DNA from: Pseudoalteromonas aliena SW19
GTDB lineage: Bacteria > Pseudomonadota > Gammaproteobacteria > Enterobacterales > Alteromonadaceae
NCBI RefSeq assembly: GCF_014905615.1
Contig: NZ_AQGU01000029.1
Location: 62,001-126,000 of the forward strand
DNA: 64,000 nucleotides
Reading direction: 5' to 3'
Under the pieces are notes generated by a model. That model was not told where the DNA came from, made no database searches, and saw nothing but the letters and a program-made list of their open reading frames with translations. A program made the position numbers and the translations under genes. Shown one piece after another: positions 1-9,066 of this stretch (positions are counted from its first letter, which is position 1; each line of letters starts with the position of its first letter).

Positions 1-528
1 CGAGGTAACGCAAATATGTTGTTCTTCAAATAGCTTAACAATGGGGTAAGTACTTGGAATGTAGTCAGGGAAAGCTATTGCTAAATCGACTTTACCGTTT
101 TCCATTAAATCGTGCAGACTGTCGAGTTCAAAGTCTCTTATTATTAGCTTTAAATTGGGCGCTTGTTCTCTTAGCTCTTTTACAAGTGCAGGCAAAACAA
201 CTTGTTGTGCGTAATCAGTAGCGGCTATTACAAACGCACCGTTAACCGTTTTTGAGTCAAATATTTTAGGTGCCAATAATGCCTGAAAGTCGTTTAGCAG
301 CTTGTCTATATCTACTGATAGCTCCTCAGCATAGGGCGTAGGCACAAAACCAGTTGTTTTTCTTAAAAACAACTGGTCGTTAAACACATCACGTAGCTTT
401 TTAAGTTGCTCACTCACTGCTTGCTGGGTTAAGCCCAACTTACTCGCCGCTTTTGATGCGTTTTTTTCGCGAATGAGCGCTTGGAAAATACGCAGCTGTT
501 TTATATCTAGCCTGTCTAACTTACTCAT
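1..528 (-). CDS. LysR-family transcriptional regulator (3' end beyond window)
   Basis: Translated by eye from the ATG whose complement lies at 526-528. The N-terminal half is a typical LysR winged helix-turn-helix: DIKQLRIFQALIRE, then KAASKLGLTQQAVSEQLKKL and an FLRKTTGFVPT wing. The start of the substrate-binding domain follows (GAFVIAATDYAQQVVLPALV). About 176 residues are visible; the family is usually near 300, so the C-terminal part of the effector domain lies outside the window. It is divergent from the SDR gene at 673 across about 145 bases. LysR regulators commonly control such a divergent neighbour, so that gene is the first target to consider. The effector is unknown. Confidence 0.9.
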   Translation of the reverse strand, partial: MSKLDRLDIKQLRIFQALIREKNASKAASKLGLTQQAVSEQLKKLRDVFNDQLFLRKTTGFVPTPYAEELSVDIDKLLNDFQALLAPKIFDSKTVNGAFVIAATDYAQQVVLPALVKELREQAPNLKLIIRDFELDSLHDLMENGKVDLAIAFPDYIPSTYPIVKLFEEQHICVTS

Positions 529-672
529 GGTAATGCCCTTGTTGTTTAAGCATGATTAACGTATCACATTACCAATTATTTTTGTATCACTTACATGAAA
601 TGGTTGTTTTTAGTTGTTGAGATACCCCCTTACTATGCCCCTACACAATGAATCGAATGATTGGATCAAACA

Positions 673-1278
673 ATGAAAACAGTAATTTTAATAGGCGCAC
701 AAGGCAAAATGGGTCAAGCGGCATTAGCTGGTTTATCTAAGCACAAAGTAATTACCGCAGGTCGCTCTGGCGATGTAGATCATATTGTTGATATTACCAG
801 TGAGCAGTCAATTGCTGAACTGTATAAAAAGGTAGGCTATTTTGATGCCGTAGTTAATACAGTGGGTTTATGTGAGTACGAAACGTTTGCAGATATGAGC
901 GAAGCCCAGTGGATGAGCACTATTATGAGTAAAATGATGGGGCAAATTAACCTTGTACGCATAGGCCAAAAGTACATTGCTGATGGCGGTTCATTTACGT
1001 TAATTAGCGGTATTTTAAACGTTAAGCCTATTCCGTTTGCGATTGCTGATGCAACAACTAGCGGTGCAATAGATACCTTTGTTAGATGTGTATCACTAGA
1101 AATGTCTCGTGGCACACGTATTAACGTGGTTAACCCTACCGTACTAGAAGAAGCATGGGGCGTTTACGGTGAAATGATGCCAGGTTTTCAGCCAGTACCA
1201 GGTAAACTTGTAGGTAAAGCGTTTGAGCGTTCGGTTGATGGCTTTATCTCTGGTGAAGTTATTTTTGTAGACGCATAA
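673..1278 (+). CDS. SDR-fold protein lacking the usual YxxxK motif
   Basis: About 201 residues from ATG 673; an in-frame TTG lies at 661, but the N-terminus MKTVILIGAQGKMGQ fits an SDR start and the ATG is preferred. The first strand and glycine-rich turn (GAQGKMG) and an AGRSGDVDHIVDIT stretch support a Rossmann fold binding NAD(P). The usual NNAG is VVNTVG. Where YxxxK is expected, after ISGILNVKPIPFAIADATTSG, I see neither a catalytic Tyr nor a suitably placed Lys. It may be a divergent dehydrogenase or a non-catalytic nucleotide-binding protein. It is divergent from the LysR gene and probably under its control. The fold is confident; the substrate is unknown. Confidence 0.8.
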   Translation: MKTVILIGAQGKMGQAALAGLSKHKVITAGRSGDVDHIVDITSEQSIAELYKKVGYFDAVVNTVGLCEYETFADMSEAQWMSTIMSKMMGQINLVRIGQKYIADGGSFTLISGILNVKPIPFAIADATTSGAIDTFVRCVSLEMSRGTRINVVNPTVLEEAWGVYGEMMPGFQPVPGKLVGKAFERSVDGFISGEVIFVDA

Positions 1279-1327
1279 CGGCCCATACCTAAAGTCTAAT
1301 TAGTAGTCTGTTATTGAGAGAAATCTA

Positions 1328-1510
1328 ATGAAAAGTCATGTACTGATATTAATACTAACTACTATCGCTCTTTCTGGCTGCAGTAGCGTGCCAGTAAGTA
1401 GTGTAAATAGTACTGTTGAAAGCCCTGCTGGTACAAAAAAAACGTGTAAAAGGGTACCTAGGCATAAAACACATATTAAGCTTTGTAGGCCAGAAACCAA
1501 GCTTAATTGA
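1328..1510 (+). CDS. small predicted lipoprotein
   Basis: 60 residues. The hydrophobic N-terminus MKSHVLILILTTIALSGC ends in a lipobox (LSGC), so the mature protein should be a lipid-anchored peptide of about 43 residues starting at Cys18. The mature part is basic, with two further Cys residues in KKTCKRV and IKLCRP that could form a disulfide. A purine-rich GAGAGAAA stretch lies just upstream of the ATG. It is separated from the SDR gene by about 50 bases and followed at once by a strong hairpin. I do not recognise the family. It could be a small envelope protein, or a short ORF with a chance signal sequence, though the lipobox and flanking signals favour a real gene. Confidence 0.6.
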   Translation: MKSHVLILILTTIALSGCSSVPVSSVNSTVESPAGTKKTCKRVPRHKTHIKLCRPETKLN

Positions 1511-1521
1511 TATATGTTACA

Positions 1522-1556
1522 GGCCGAATAGTTTGTTATTCGGCCATATTATTTTA
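1522..1556 (+). terminator. Rho-independent terminator of the small lipoprotein gene
   Basis: A perfect 9-bp stem (GGCCGAATA, 1522-1530, with TATTCGGCC, 1537-1545) and a 6-base loop, followed by a T-rich tail. It lies 12 bases after the stop codon. Confidence 0.75.
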
Positions 1557-1672
1557 AGCTATGTAATGTAATTAGATTTAATTAAACAACCATAATAAGT
1601 TAAAGTTTGAACTGGCTGCAAATTTTAATCAGTAAAACTTATTTTTGTAAGAAATTTGAGTGTTAATGATTA

Positions 1673-1726
1673 AATCACTCATAACTGAGGTTGTGAACTT
1701 AGCTCAGCCACTGAGTGATTTTTTTG
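1673..1726 (+). terminator. second hairpin with T-tract between convergent genes
   Basis: AATCACTCA (1673-1681) pairs with TGAGTGATT (1712-1720), with an inner TGAG/CTCA pairing, then seven Ts on the + strand. It may stop + strand read-through before the convergent TerB-like gene, or it may end a small RNA starting in 1560-1670. On the minus strand the stem has no good T-run. Confidence 0.5.
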
Positions 1727-1740
1727 ATAATTAAAATTGA

Positions 1741-2133
1741 TTAAACAATCGATTCAACAATTTTTAATGCTTTAAGCTCGTTTTCATCGGTAATGCCATC
1801 AGCTTCAATCACTTGTTTGAGAAGTTCTAATACAAATACCCTCATTGGTTGATCAATAATATGTGTCATCCGATGTTGAATAAATGAATCTATTTCACCG
1901 CTCTGCACGGCTAAAACACATTTCCTGGTCATATCTACCATATAATTATCAAGCTCAATAGCTGAGTTCCACTCTATCTTATGTGCCCATGCTTCAACTA
2001 CATTTAGCTCTTCATCAGCAATAGATCCATCCACGGTAACAAAAAGCAAAGCAAGATCTAGAAGTGATTCTTTTTGTAGTTGTTCGACACAGATACCCAT
2101 ATCAAAATTATTTAATAATTGCTCAAATTTCAT
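1741..2133 (-). CDS. TerB/DjlA-N-like domain protein
   Basis: 130 residues, all helical in character. Two copies of an acidic EF-hand-like pattern typical of TerB-type domains are visible: FVTVDGSIADEELNVVEAW (about residues 31-49) and VIEADGITDENELKALKIV near the C-terminus. TerB-like proteins are compact helical modules, some metal binding, found in tellurite-resistance and membrane-stress contexts; the molecular job of single-domain versions is unclear. There is no signal peptide, so it should be cytoplasmic. It stands alone, with a 330-base gap upstream. The domain call is by pattern, not by search. Confidence 0.6.
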   Translation of the reverse strand: MKFEQLLNNFDMGICVEQLQKESLLDLALLFVTVDGSIADEELNVVEAWAHKIEWNSAIELDNYMVDMTRKCVLAVQSGEIDSFIQHRMTHIIDQPMRVFVLELLKQVIEADGITDENELKALKIVESIV

Positions 2134-2387
2134 AACGGTCCTTTGATAAAATAAAGATAGAGTATTTGAGCTTATACCAAACCACTTTAAAAAGTAACCA
2201 AATAGGCTTCACTAATTAGGTGTGTTCGACTTGAGACGGTTGAACTTTTAATTGAGCTTGTCGCTGTGAGTGTGGTTTTTTAGGCAAGGCATAACTTACT
2301 TTACAGACTATTATTAACTGCAAATAGCGCTTTCATTATATATTTCACCTACAAACGCGGTGCTGGCTTGTAGTGAAATTTATACAA
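2134..2387. other. gene-free spacer, possible degenerate repeat
   Basis: No ORF of note on either strand. The stretch from about 2172 begins ATACCAAACCACTTT, which resembles the ATACCAATT ends of the MITE family found elsewhere here, but I cannot find a matching inverted end, so no element is called. The promoter of the TerB-like gene must lie near 2140-2200. Confidence 0.3.
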
Positions 2388-2415
2388 AAACACCGAGCTA
2401 ATTTGCTCGGTGTTT
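2388..2415 (-). terminator. terminator of the methyltransferase gene
   Basis: An 11-bp stem, AAACACCGAGC with GCTCGGTGTTT, and a short loop, followed on the minus strand by a T-rich stretch. It lies about 50 bases beyond the stop at 2467. Confidence 0.7.
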
Positions 2416-2466
2416 AATTATTTTTAACAGCGGGTGCTGATTTAGCTTGTTTGGCCTTGTATAAAC

Positions 2467-3123
2467 TTAAACAACATACCCACTAAAGCCTAGCGCTTTA
2501 AAATACAGTTTAGGAATACCAAATTTACACTCGTTAAGCAGTTCACTAAAGCGCATTCTATCAAGCGGGTAAAACTCGCTTTCTAGGTTGTGTCCCATTT
2601 GTGTTTGCCCTGCTGCTGTTAAACCAAGCTGCGCGCATGTTGTAAGTTGTGCTTCGCGCTCAAATGAAGTTTCGGCACGCATTAAATCGGCAATATACAG
2701 GTGTGCGTCTTTTTTAAGAGTGGCTTTAATCGCTTTTAATAACTGTTTTTTATCGCCGTTGTCTTGTACAAAATGCATAACGAGTAAACATAAAACGGCA
2801 TCAGCTTGTGTGTTTAACGTCTCAACTGAACCGCTATGAATAGTCACTCGGTTTTTTATGCCTTGCTCGTCAAAGCGCTGTTTTGCGATCGCCAGCATAT
2901 CAGCAGATAAGTCTTGCGCGGTAAATTGCCATGTAGGGTTCTGGGAGGCCAGTGTCAGAATTTCTTTGCCAGTGCCTGCCCCTACTACTAAAACATGTGC
3001 ATTGTCGCTTAGCGTTGCTTGTAATTGTGCATTAGTAAGTTGATGTAATAGCTCGTAACCAGGTACTAAACGGGTAATGCGGCTATCGTACTGAGTTGCT
3101 TCTTCGCCTGTAAATGTTGGCAC
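2467..3123 (-). CDS. class I SAM-dependent methyltransferase
   Basis: 218 residues. Motif I is clear at about residues 44-54 (VLVVGAGTGKE), followed by an acidic motif II region (FTAQDLSADMLAIAKQRF) and a motif IV-like AVLCLLVMHFVQD with the post-motif helix. This is the Methyltransf_11/12/25 type acting on small molecules or unknown substrates. It starts about 20 bases after sbcC ends and reads in the same direction, so it may be co-transcribed with sbcDC. Nothing in the sequence points to a substrate. Confidence 0.8.
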   Translation of the reverse strand: MPTFTGEEATQYDSRITRLVPGYELLHQLTNAQLQATLSDNAHVLVVGAGTGKEILTLASQNPTWQFTAQDLSADMLAIAKQRFDEQGIKNRVTIHSGSVETLNTQADAVLCLLVMHFVQDNGDKKQLLKAIKATLKKDAHLYIADLMRAETSFEREAQLTTCAQLGLTAAGQTQMGHNLESEFYPLDRMRFSELLNECKFGIPKLYFKALGFSGYVV

Positions 3124-3143
3124 TTTAAACTCCTACTAATTTG

Positions 3144-6100
3144 TTATAAAACTTCAACGGTGGAGTATCCACCTGGCTTTTTACTTACATGTACTTGCGT
3201 GGCTACGCGTTCACTCATTTCGCTAACGTGCGAAATAACGCCTACTTTTCTACCCTGTGCTTGCAAAGAATCCAAAGCGTCCATTGCAATACTTAGGGTT
3301 TCGCTGTCTAACGTACCAAACCCTTCGTCAATAAACAAAGAATTGATTTGTACTTTATTTGATGAAAGCGATGCTAAACCAAGCGCAAGCGCTAGCGATA
3401 CTAAAAACGATTCACCGCCTGAAAGTGTATTAACGGAGCGTTGCTCGTCGGCCATGTCGCGGTCGATAATAGCAATGTCTAGCGATTGCGCAATAGCAGT
3501 AAGCTCGTAGCGTTTGTTGAGTGTTTTTAAATGGCTGTTGGCATAGTGCAGTAATATTTTTAACGTTTGTGTTTGCGCTAAGTTACGCATGGTTTTACCC
3601 GTTGCATCGCCCAATACTTTATTAAGCAAATGCCACTGCTCAACCTGGGTTTTAAGCGTAGCTAACACAGCTTGTTTGCCTTCAAGCGCTTTCGCATTTT
3701 GGTTATGTTGTTCAATAGCGGTATTAGTTGCTAGTAGTGAATTTTGCAGCTGCGTTTGTTGCTCGTTTAAGCTATTTAATTGCGTATTTAAAGCCTCTGC
3801 GTCTTGCGTTGGCTTATCACTATTGTTGTGTTTATCAAGAGTAAGTTGCTGCTGTTTTAATGCGGCATTCACATCTGTTAGCGCCTGAGTTAACTGCTCG
3901 TGTTGAGTTAAATGCGCTTTAATAGTATCACTACTAAGCGTTAGTAAAATTTTGACCTGTTCGTGCGTTGCATTGCTGTATTGCGCTTTAAAGTCAGTAA
4001 ACCACTCGTTATAACGTTCTTCAAGCGTTGCTAGCTCTTGGCTGTTTTCAAGTAAGCGTTGCTCTACATTTTTAAGCGTTATAGCGTGCTCATCTCGTTG
4101 TTTTATAGCGTCGTCATAGGCTTTTTGACTCGCTTGAACTTGCGTTTGGCTTTGCTCTTGCTCACTTATAATTTTTGCTTGGTAGTCGTCTGCGCTTATT
4201 GGCTGGTTATTAAATAAAGCTAAGCGCTCACTTTGCGTAGCGTTTAATAGCGCTTTAGCTTTTGCGAGTTCTTCATTAAGCGTTTTTAACGACAGTTCGC
4301 TTTTACTTATAAGTGGGGTGAGCTGCTTTATTTGCTCATTAGCTGTGTGTTGACGTTTTTGGCTTTGCTCAAGTTGCATTTGAGTTTGCTGGTATTGCGT
4401 AACCAGCTCGTGCAACTGGATAAGCTCAAGCGTATTGGCCTGTAGTTGTTGCCAAAAATCACAGTTTTCAAATTGAATATTGAGCGTTGTACCCAGCTCG
4501 TTAATTTGTGCACTTAGCTCGCTATGCTTACTCGTTATTTGGTTTTGCTGGTGTGTAAGTTCAAGGTGTTTATTACTCAGTTGCTGCTGAGCCTGCTGCT
4601 CTGCTTTAAATGCTGCTTGTAACTCATTTACTTTAGTTTGCAGAGTACGTTGGCGTTTTTGTTGCTCAAAGTACTGCGCTTTCTGATCGTTTAATTGCTT
4701 ATAAGTCACTTCAAGCTGATCAGGCGTTAAGTCGTTAAGCTCACTACGTGCGCCTTGCATGGTATTTTTAATGTCGAGCTGTTTAGCTTTTGCCGTTTGT
4801 ATTACTTGATCAAGTTGTCCGTGCTCTGCGGTTAATACGGCATGTTGAGTTTGATGCTTATGCAGCTCACTTTGTGCATGCTCAAATTGCTTTTTAGCAG
4901 TATTAAAAGCATTTTCAAAATCAGTAATTAAGTTACTTAATTGCTGATTTTGATTTACCACGTACGGGTGCTCCGTTGCACCGCACACTAAACAAGGCTC
5001 ATTAGGGCGAAGCTCAGTGCGTAAATGCTCTACGTTTTCGCTGGCTCTTAAACGGGCTTGGTTAAGTGCGTACTCGCTGCCTTTTAGCGCTTGCTCGCTG
5101 CTTATTAAATGCTGATTAAGTAAAGCATGGGCTTGCTGGCTCTCATTTAGCTGTTGATTGAGCACTTGCTGGCGTTGAGTGCTTTGTTTTAGGTCTGCGT
5201 TAAATTGCTTATAGCGCTCTCGCTGCTCTTTTAGGTAATCAATATTTTTTAGCTGCGCGTCGCAGTGCTCTGCATTAAATTCATTAAGCTGATTATTTAA
5301 TATCTGTAAAGCAGACTGCTCACTGGTGAGCACCGCCTCGCACTGCTGCACTTTATTATTTTGCGTATTTAAAAGATCACTCTGATTTGCAAGCTCACTA
5401 TTAAGAGTTTGGTTTTGCGCAGCGTTTGCGGTTAATTGCTGCTGTGCATTTAAGTAGGTATTAAAGCTTTGCTGATAGTAGCTCCAGTCTTTTGCTAAAA
5501 CGTGCAGCTGTGCATGCTCATTAAGCCATTGCTGGCTTTTAGTTGAGTCGATATTGGCAATTTCTAGCTCGTTATTGCTTTGCTTAAGCTGTTGTTTGAG
5601 ATCATCAAACTGAGATTGCTCTTTGGTTATTTGTGACTCAGCGCCTTTTACCGTTTGGGTTTGCAAAGCAATGTTGCTGTCGAGCTCTCTCGCTTTAACT
5701 ATAACGGGCGCTGCATTTTGTTTTTGCTCATTGGCGTTATTAAGCAGCTCGGTATGCTTAACAAGTGCTGTATTACGCTCGTTAATGACCGCTAAATGGT
5801 CAACACTTTTAAGCGATGAAATTTGCTGATTTAACGTTGTGTTTTGATCAGTTAATTGAGTAAAGCGGCTGCGGTTATCTTTTATTTCAAGCGCTTGTTT
5901 AGCTTGTTTTACCTGCTCGCTTTGTGAGGTAATACTTTCAAGCGCTGAGCTTGCTTGTTGCTGGGTTTGCTGTGCTTGTAGTAGATTTTGTTCAAGCACT
6001 GTAGCTTGTTGATACCAGTTAAGTGCTTTTTCGGTTTTGGTTAGCTCTTTTTTAGTGTGTTCGGTTTGCGCTTTTAAATCGGTTAACTTGGTTTGTTGTA

Positions 6101-6794
6101 GCTCAAGTTCTTCAGGTGTTAATAAGGTATAGCTTTGAAGGCCTGCTTTAAGCGCTTCAAGCTTTGCTACTTGCTCTTTATGGCGTTCAAAAATACGCAC
6201 GCCAATACGGCTAAATTTATCGGTGCCTGTTAAGCACTCTAAAAGTTGCGCTCGCTCATCGCCAGTGGCTTTTAAAAATGCAGCAAACTCATGTTGTGCT
6301 AAAAGTACGGCACGGGAGAACTGCTCAAAGTTAAGCCCTATTTTACTCTCTACTTCTTTTATTGTGTGACTTTTGTCAGCTATAAGGGTTTCGTCTGGCA
6401 AAGTTACTAAGGTGTGCTCTGCTACTTTAAGTTTGCCTGTTACTTTCTTATGAGTGCGTGAAATTGTATAGCGCGCGCGATAAAGCTGTTTATCTTGGCC
6501 TAAAAAGTCAACCTCGGCGTAGCCTTCCCAGGTACCTCTGCGCAGTAAATTACGCGCGTCATTGAGCTTTATGCTGTCGCCGTTAAACTCAATTAAATTA
6601 CCTTTATCGCCACGTAAACGTGCTGTTTTAGTATAAAGCGCTAAACAAATGGCATCTAAAAAGGTACTTTTACCTGCACCGGTATCGCCTGTTATCGCAA
6701 ACAAGCCTGCATCTTTTAATGGGGCTATAGTAAAGTCTATTTCAGCGTCAACAATGGAGGCTAAATTATGAATACGAACTGCGGTTATTTTCAT
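3144..6794 (-). CDS. sbcC: SbcC, ATPase subunit of the SbcCD nuclease
   Basis: 1216 residues, slightly above the usual length of about 1050. Walker A is GDTGAGKST at residues 36-44. A very long Gln- and Leu-rich coiled coil is broken near residue 603 by the zinc hook CLVC. The ABC signature LSGGE is near residue 1124, then Walker B (SLFIDEGFGTLD) and a C-terminal VISHVSEM. With SbcD it forms the Rad50/Mre11-type complex that opens DNA hairpins and trims protein-blocked ends; in the cell it limits long palindromes. The start codon overlaps the sbcD stop (ATGA), implying translational coupling. That role is relevant here because the window carries many hairpin-forming repeats. Confidence 0.97.
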   Translation of the reverse strand: MKITAVRIHNLASIVDAEIDFTIAPLKDAGLFAITGDTGAGKSTFLDAICLALYTKTARLRGDKGNLIEFNGDSIKLNDARNLLRRGTWEGYAEVDFLGQDKQLYRARYTISRTHKKVTGKLKVAEHTLVTLPDETLIADKSHTIKEVESKIGLNFEQFSRAVLLAQHEFAAFLKATGDERAQLLECLTGTDKFSRIGVRIFERHKEQVAKLEALKAGLQSYTLLTPEELELQQTKLTDLKAQTEHTKKELTKTEKALNWYQQATVLEQNLLQAQQTQQQASSALESITSQSEQVKQAKQALEIKDNRSRFTQLTDQNTTLNQQISSLKSVDHLAVINERNTALVKHTELLNNANEQKQNAAPVIVKARELDSNIALQTQTVKGAESQITKEQSQFDDLKQQLKQSNNELEIANIDSTKSQQWLNEHAQLHVLAKDWSYYQQSFNTYLNAQQQLTANAAQNQTLNSELANQSDLLNTQNNKVQQCEAVLTSEQSALQILNNQLNEFNAEHCDAQLKNIDYLKEQRERYKQFNADLKQSTQRQQVLNQQLNESQQAHALLNQHLISSEQALKGSEYALNQARLRASENVEHLRTELRPNEPCLVCGATEHPYVVNQNQQLSNLITDFENAFNTAKKQFEHAQSELHKHQTQHAVLTAEHGQLDQVIQTAKAKQLDIKNTMQGARSELNDLTPDQLEVTYKQLNDQKAQYFEQQKRQRTLQTKVNELQAAFKAEQQAQQQLSNKHLELTHQQNQITSKHSELSAQINELGTTLNIQFENCDFWQQLQANTLELIQLHELVTQYQQTQMQLEQSQKRQHTANEQIKQLTPLISKSELSLKTLNEELAKAKALLNATQSERLALFNNQPISADDYQAKIISEQEQSQTQVQASQKAYDDAIKQRDEHAITLKNVEQRLLENSQELATLEERYNEWFTDFKAQYSNATHEQVKILLTLSSDTIKAHLTQHEQLTQALTDVNAALKQQQLTLDKHNNSDKPTQDAEALNTQLNSLNEQQTQLQNSLLATNTAIEQHNQNAKALEGKQAVLATLKTQVEQWHLLNKVLGDATGKTMRNLAQTQTLKILLHYANSHLKTLNKRYELTAIAQSLDIAIIDRDMADEQRSVNTLSGGESFLVSLALALGLASLSSNKVQINSLFIDEGFGTLDSETLSIAMDALDSLQAQGRKVGVISHVSEMSERVATQVHVSKKPGGYSTVEVL

Positions 6795-8038
6795 AGTTGC
6801 TCTTGCTCCGTAAGCTCGTTGATCACGTCACTTAAAAGTGTTTTTAGTTCATCGGGAACACTTTGCCCAGCCATGTCTTTATCGTTTGCAAATGCTTGTT
6901 CTAATAAGTTAAGCGGGTTGAGCATTTCAACTTCGCTTAAATCTTCAAATACGGTGTCATTTTCATTATTAGCGGATTGCTCACGTACGCGTTCAATACC
7001 ACAAAATTTAATATGCTTGCCTTCAAGTGCTTGTTCTATTTGTTCTCTGAAGGTGGTGTCGGTATCGCTTGATTTAAGCTTTACCCGCAAATAAGGCGCT
7101 ATTGTATTTTGTGTCGTGTCGAGCACTTTAATTTGCTCGCATAGTTCGCTTAATGGTACACACTCCCCTTTTGGTAAAATAATTACATCGGCAGAGCGCG
7201 GAATGTAAAGGGGGTTTACAGTCGTACTAATATGTTGTTTTTCATCAGTTATAAACTCAATAATACTTACTTGGTGCGTGTAATTACGCTCTGAAAACGA
7301 CATAGGTATTGGTGTGCCGCTGTAACGAATAACATCACTTTTAGCTACTTGTTGCGCTTTGTGTAAATGGCCAAGGGCGACGTAGTTGGCCTGTTTACCA
7401 AATACATTGGCTGAAATGGACTCTTCACCACCGATTACCAAGTTACGCTCAGAATCACTAGAAATATCCCCGCCTTTTGCATGTAAGTGCCCCATAACTA
7501 TTAATGGTGAGTGTTGCTCATTTATATGAGCGGCATGCTCTAGGGCAAGTTCGTAAGCTTTTGCAACGCCTTGTGCATAGCTAGGGCCGTTTTGAGTTTG
7601 GCTAATTGAACTTACATCGCTTGCGCGCAAAAAGGGCATCGCGACGATTACAGCATGTTTACCATTGGTATTTATGGTAATAACTGCTTCATTGGGTGTT
7701 GCGACATCAAAGCGCCCTACTACATGTGTATCAAATTGTGCTAGTAATGGCTGAGCTGCCAAAATACGATTTGCAGAGTCGTGGTTACCGGCAATAATAA
7801 TTACGTGTAATGCTGGGCACTGTTTTTTTGCGTCTTTAATAAATTGGTATAATTGGTTCTCGGCATTAGCACTGGGTGTTGCTGTATGATAAATGTCGCC
7901 AGCAACTAAAAGTAAGTCTATTTGTTGTTTAACAAGAGTGGCTAATAACCATGTAAAAAAGGCTTGGTGTTCAACACGGCGGTCGTGTTCATAAAATTGT
8001 TGGCCAAGGTGCCAATCTGAGGTGTGGAGGACTTTCAT
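6791..8038 (-). CDS. sbcD: SbcD, Mre11-type nuclease subunit
   Basis: 415 residues, usual length. Calcineurin-like phosphoesterase motifs appear in order: HTSDWHLG (residues 5-12), AGDIYHT, IAGNHDSANR, MGHLHAKGG and ALGHLHKAQ, which supply the dimanganese ligands. It is the first gene of the sbcDC operon, with a 4-base overlap into sbcC. Its coding sequence contains one exact copy of a 17-bp palindrome at 7204-7220 that recurs in the window. Confidence 0.97.
   Translation of the reverse strand: MKVLHTSDWHLGQQFYEHDRRVEHQAFFTWLLATLVKQQIDLLLVAGDIYHTATPSANAENQLYQFIKDAKKQCPALHVIIIAGNHDSANRILAAQPLLAQFDTHVVGRFDVATPNEAVITINTNGKHAVIVAMPFLRASDVSSISQTQNGPSYAQGVAKAYELALEHAAHINEQHSPLIVMGHLHAKGGDISSDSERNLVIGGEESISANVFGKQANYVALGHLHKAQQVAKSDVIRYSGTPIPMSFSERNYTHQVSIIEFITDEKQHISTTVNPLYIPRSADVIILPKGECVPLSELCEQIKVLDTTQNTIAPYLRVKLKSSDTDTTFREQIEQALEGKHIKFCGIERVREQSANNENDTVFEDLSEVEMLNPLNLLEQAFANDKDMAGQSVPDELKTLLSDVINELTEQEQL
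7204..7220. repeat. copy 1 of the 17-bp palindrome TGTAAAGGGGGTTTACA
   Basis: Exact match inside sbcD; the minus strand reads through it as VNPLYIP. Arms TGTAAA and TTTACA flank five Gs. Identical copies lie at 9264, 18820 and 21045, and a one-base variant at 61137. Confidence 0.6.
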
Positions 8039-8116
8039 GCTGCGCTCTTAAAAAACCAATAAGAGCGCCAATATACCCAAGGCATTTAAAGATGCAAGCC
8101 TAGGGTAACCTTTAAC

Positions 8117-8353
8117 TTAGGTTAAACTGTACCAAGCGGCAAAAATAACCGGTAATGTTAAAAATGCTACCAGTAATGGAATTTTCAATGTTCTGGTTTG
8201 TTTTGTTTGCAATGCTTTTAACGCATTAGTTTCGTTACAAGCCGCTACTTTATCAATGTAGAAATAACCAGAATCAAGATACTCTTTGCAATTGTTCTCA
8301 TTTGCTGGAATTGCAATTAGTTCTTGTTGTTTTTTTAGGATATAAAAATCCAT
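8117..8353 (-). CDS. small membrane protein of unknown function, 78 aa
   Basis: 78 residues starting MDFYILKKQQELIAIPANE, with a soluble N-terminal half containing KVAACNETNALKAL and one C-terminal membrane segment, LKIPLLVAFLTLPVIFAAWY. I do not recognise the family. It is real: a second, disrupted gene just upstream (8488-9152) encodes a clear paralogue of the same length and layout once the inserted element is removed. The likely role is an inner-membrane accessory protein; nothing else in the sequence narrows it. Confidence 0.7.
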   Translation of the reverse strand: MDFYILKKQQELIAIPANENNCKEYLDSGYFYIDKVAACNETNALKALQTKQTRTLKIPLLVAFLTLPVIFAAWYSLT

Positions 8354-8641
8354 GAGTCCACCGCATTTATTGCTACTAATCTATATTTATTTGAGGATAA
8401 ATGTGACGAATTTATTTGCCTCAAATAAAAGGGTGGGCGATTTTAAATACAAACAGCATTAAAGATCAATAAAAATATTAACTATTTTTAATTTATCGTA
8501 TAAATAGCCAATATTATTGAGATTACAGCAATATTTACGCCAACAATAACACGTTTCTTATTACTTTTTTGTATGGATGGGAACCTTTTTAGTGCATCTT
8601 GTTTATTGCATGCAGATACCACATTTACAAATTTGTAGTTA

Positions 8642-9066
8642 TACCAATTGCATTAAATTAGTGATCTATTATAGCGATAAGAAAATAGCGCAATAACAAG
8701 GCTAAAATTATGATACATAGTTGTTCTATATAAATAATTTTTAACGTCGTTAGTGAGTTATTTAATACGTTAGGGCCTGTTGACCTTTCAGGATTAAAAT
8801 TTGTTCAATCTAGGGGGAATTTAATCGCGGCGCGAGGTTTGTAACCTAGTGGGCTAAGTAAAAACCGAGCAACAAAGAGTAAATTGCCCCTAGAAAGAAC
8901 CCAAAGGGCAGCGCATGTTTGGCATTTATGCTGCGTTATCGTCTATTTATGTGGAATAACCACACTACACAGGCTCTGCCTTGCCTAAACACCAAACAGT
9001 CTGCTGCAAATTCAACCTCGAAAGATAAACAGACCCTAGAGTGATCATGTTTTAATAAAATTGGTA
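8642..9066. mobile_element. MITE type A, copy 1, interrupted by MITE B
   Basis: The ends are inverted repeats: TACCAATTGCATTAAA on the left and, read from the right on the other strand, TACCAATTTTATTAAA. A TTA duplication flanks it (8639-8641 and 9067-9069). Without the nested B element it is about 157 bases and has no coding capacity. The body (GCGATAAGAAAATAGC, CAATAACAAGGC, TTTTTAACG) aligns with the second copy at 48912-49059. The mobilising transposase is not in the window. Confidence 0.8.
8771..9038. mobile_element. MITE type B, copy 1, nested in MITE A
   Basis: 268 bases bounded by imperfect inverted ends, TAGGGCCTGTTGACCTTTC on the left and GAAAGATAAACAGACCCTA on the right. No ORF. 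The interior holds GCGGCGCGAGGTTTGTAAC and GGCAGCGCATGTTTGGC, shared with three other copies in this window. The TAGGG...CCCTA ends suggest a TA or CTAG target, as in some IS5-group elements; that family link is inference. Confidence 0.85.
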
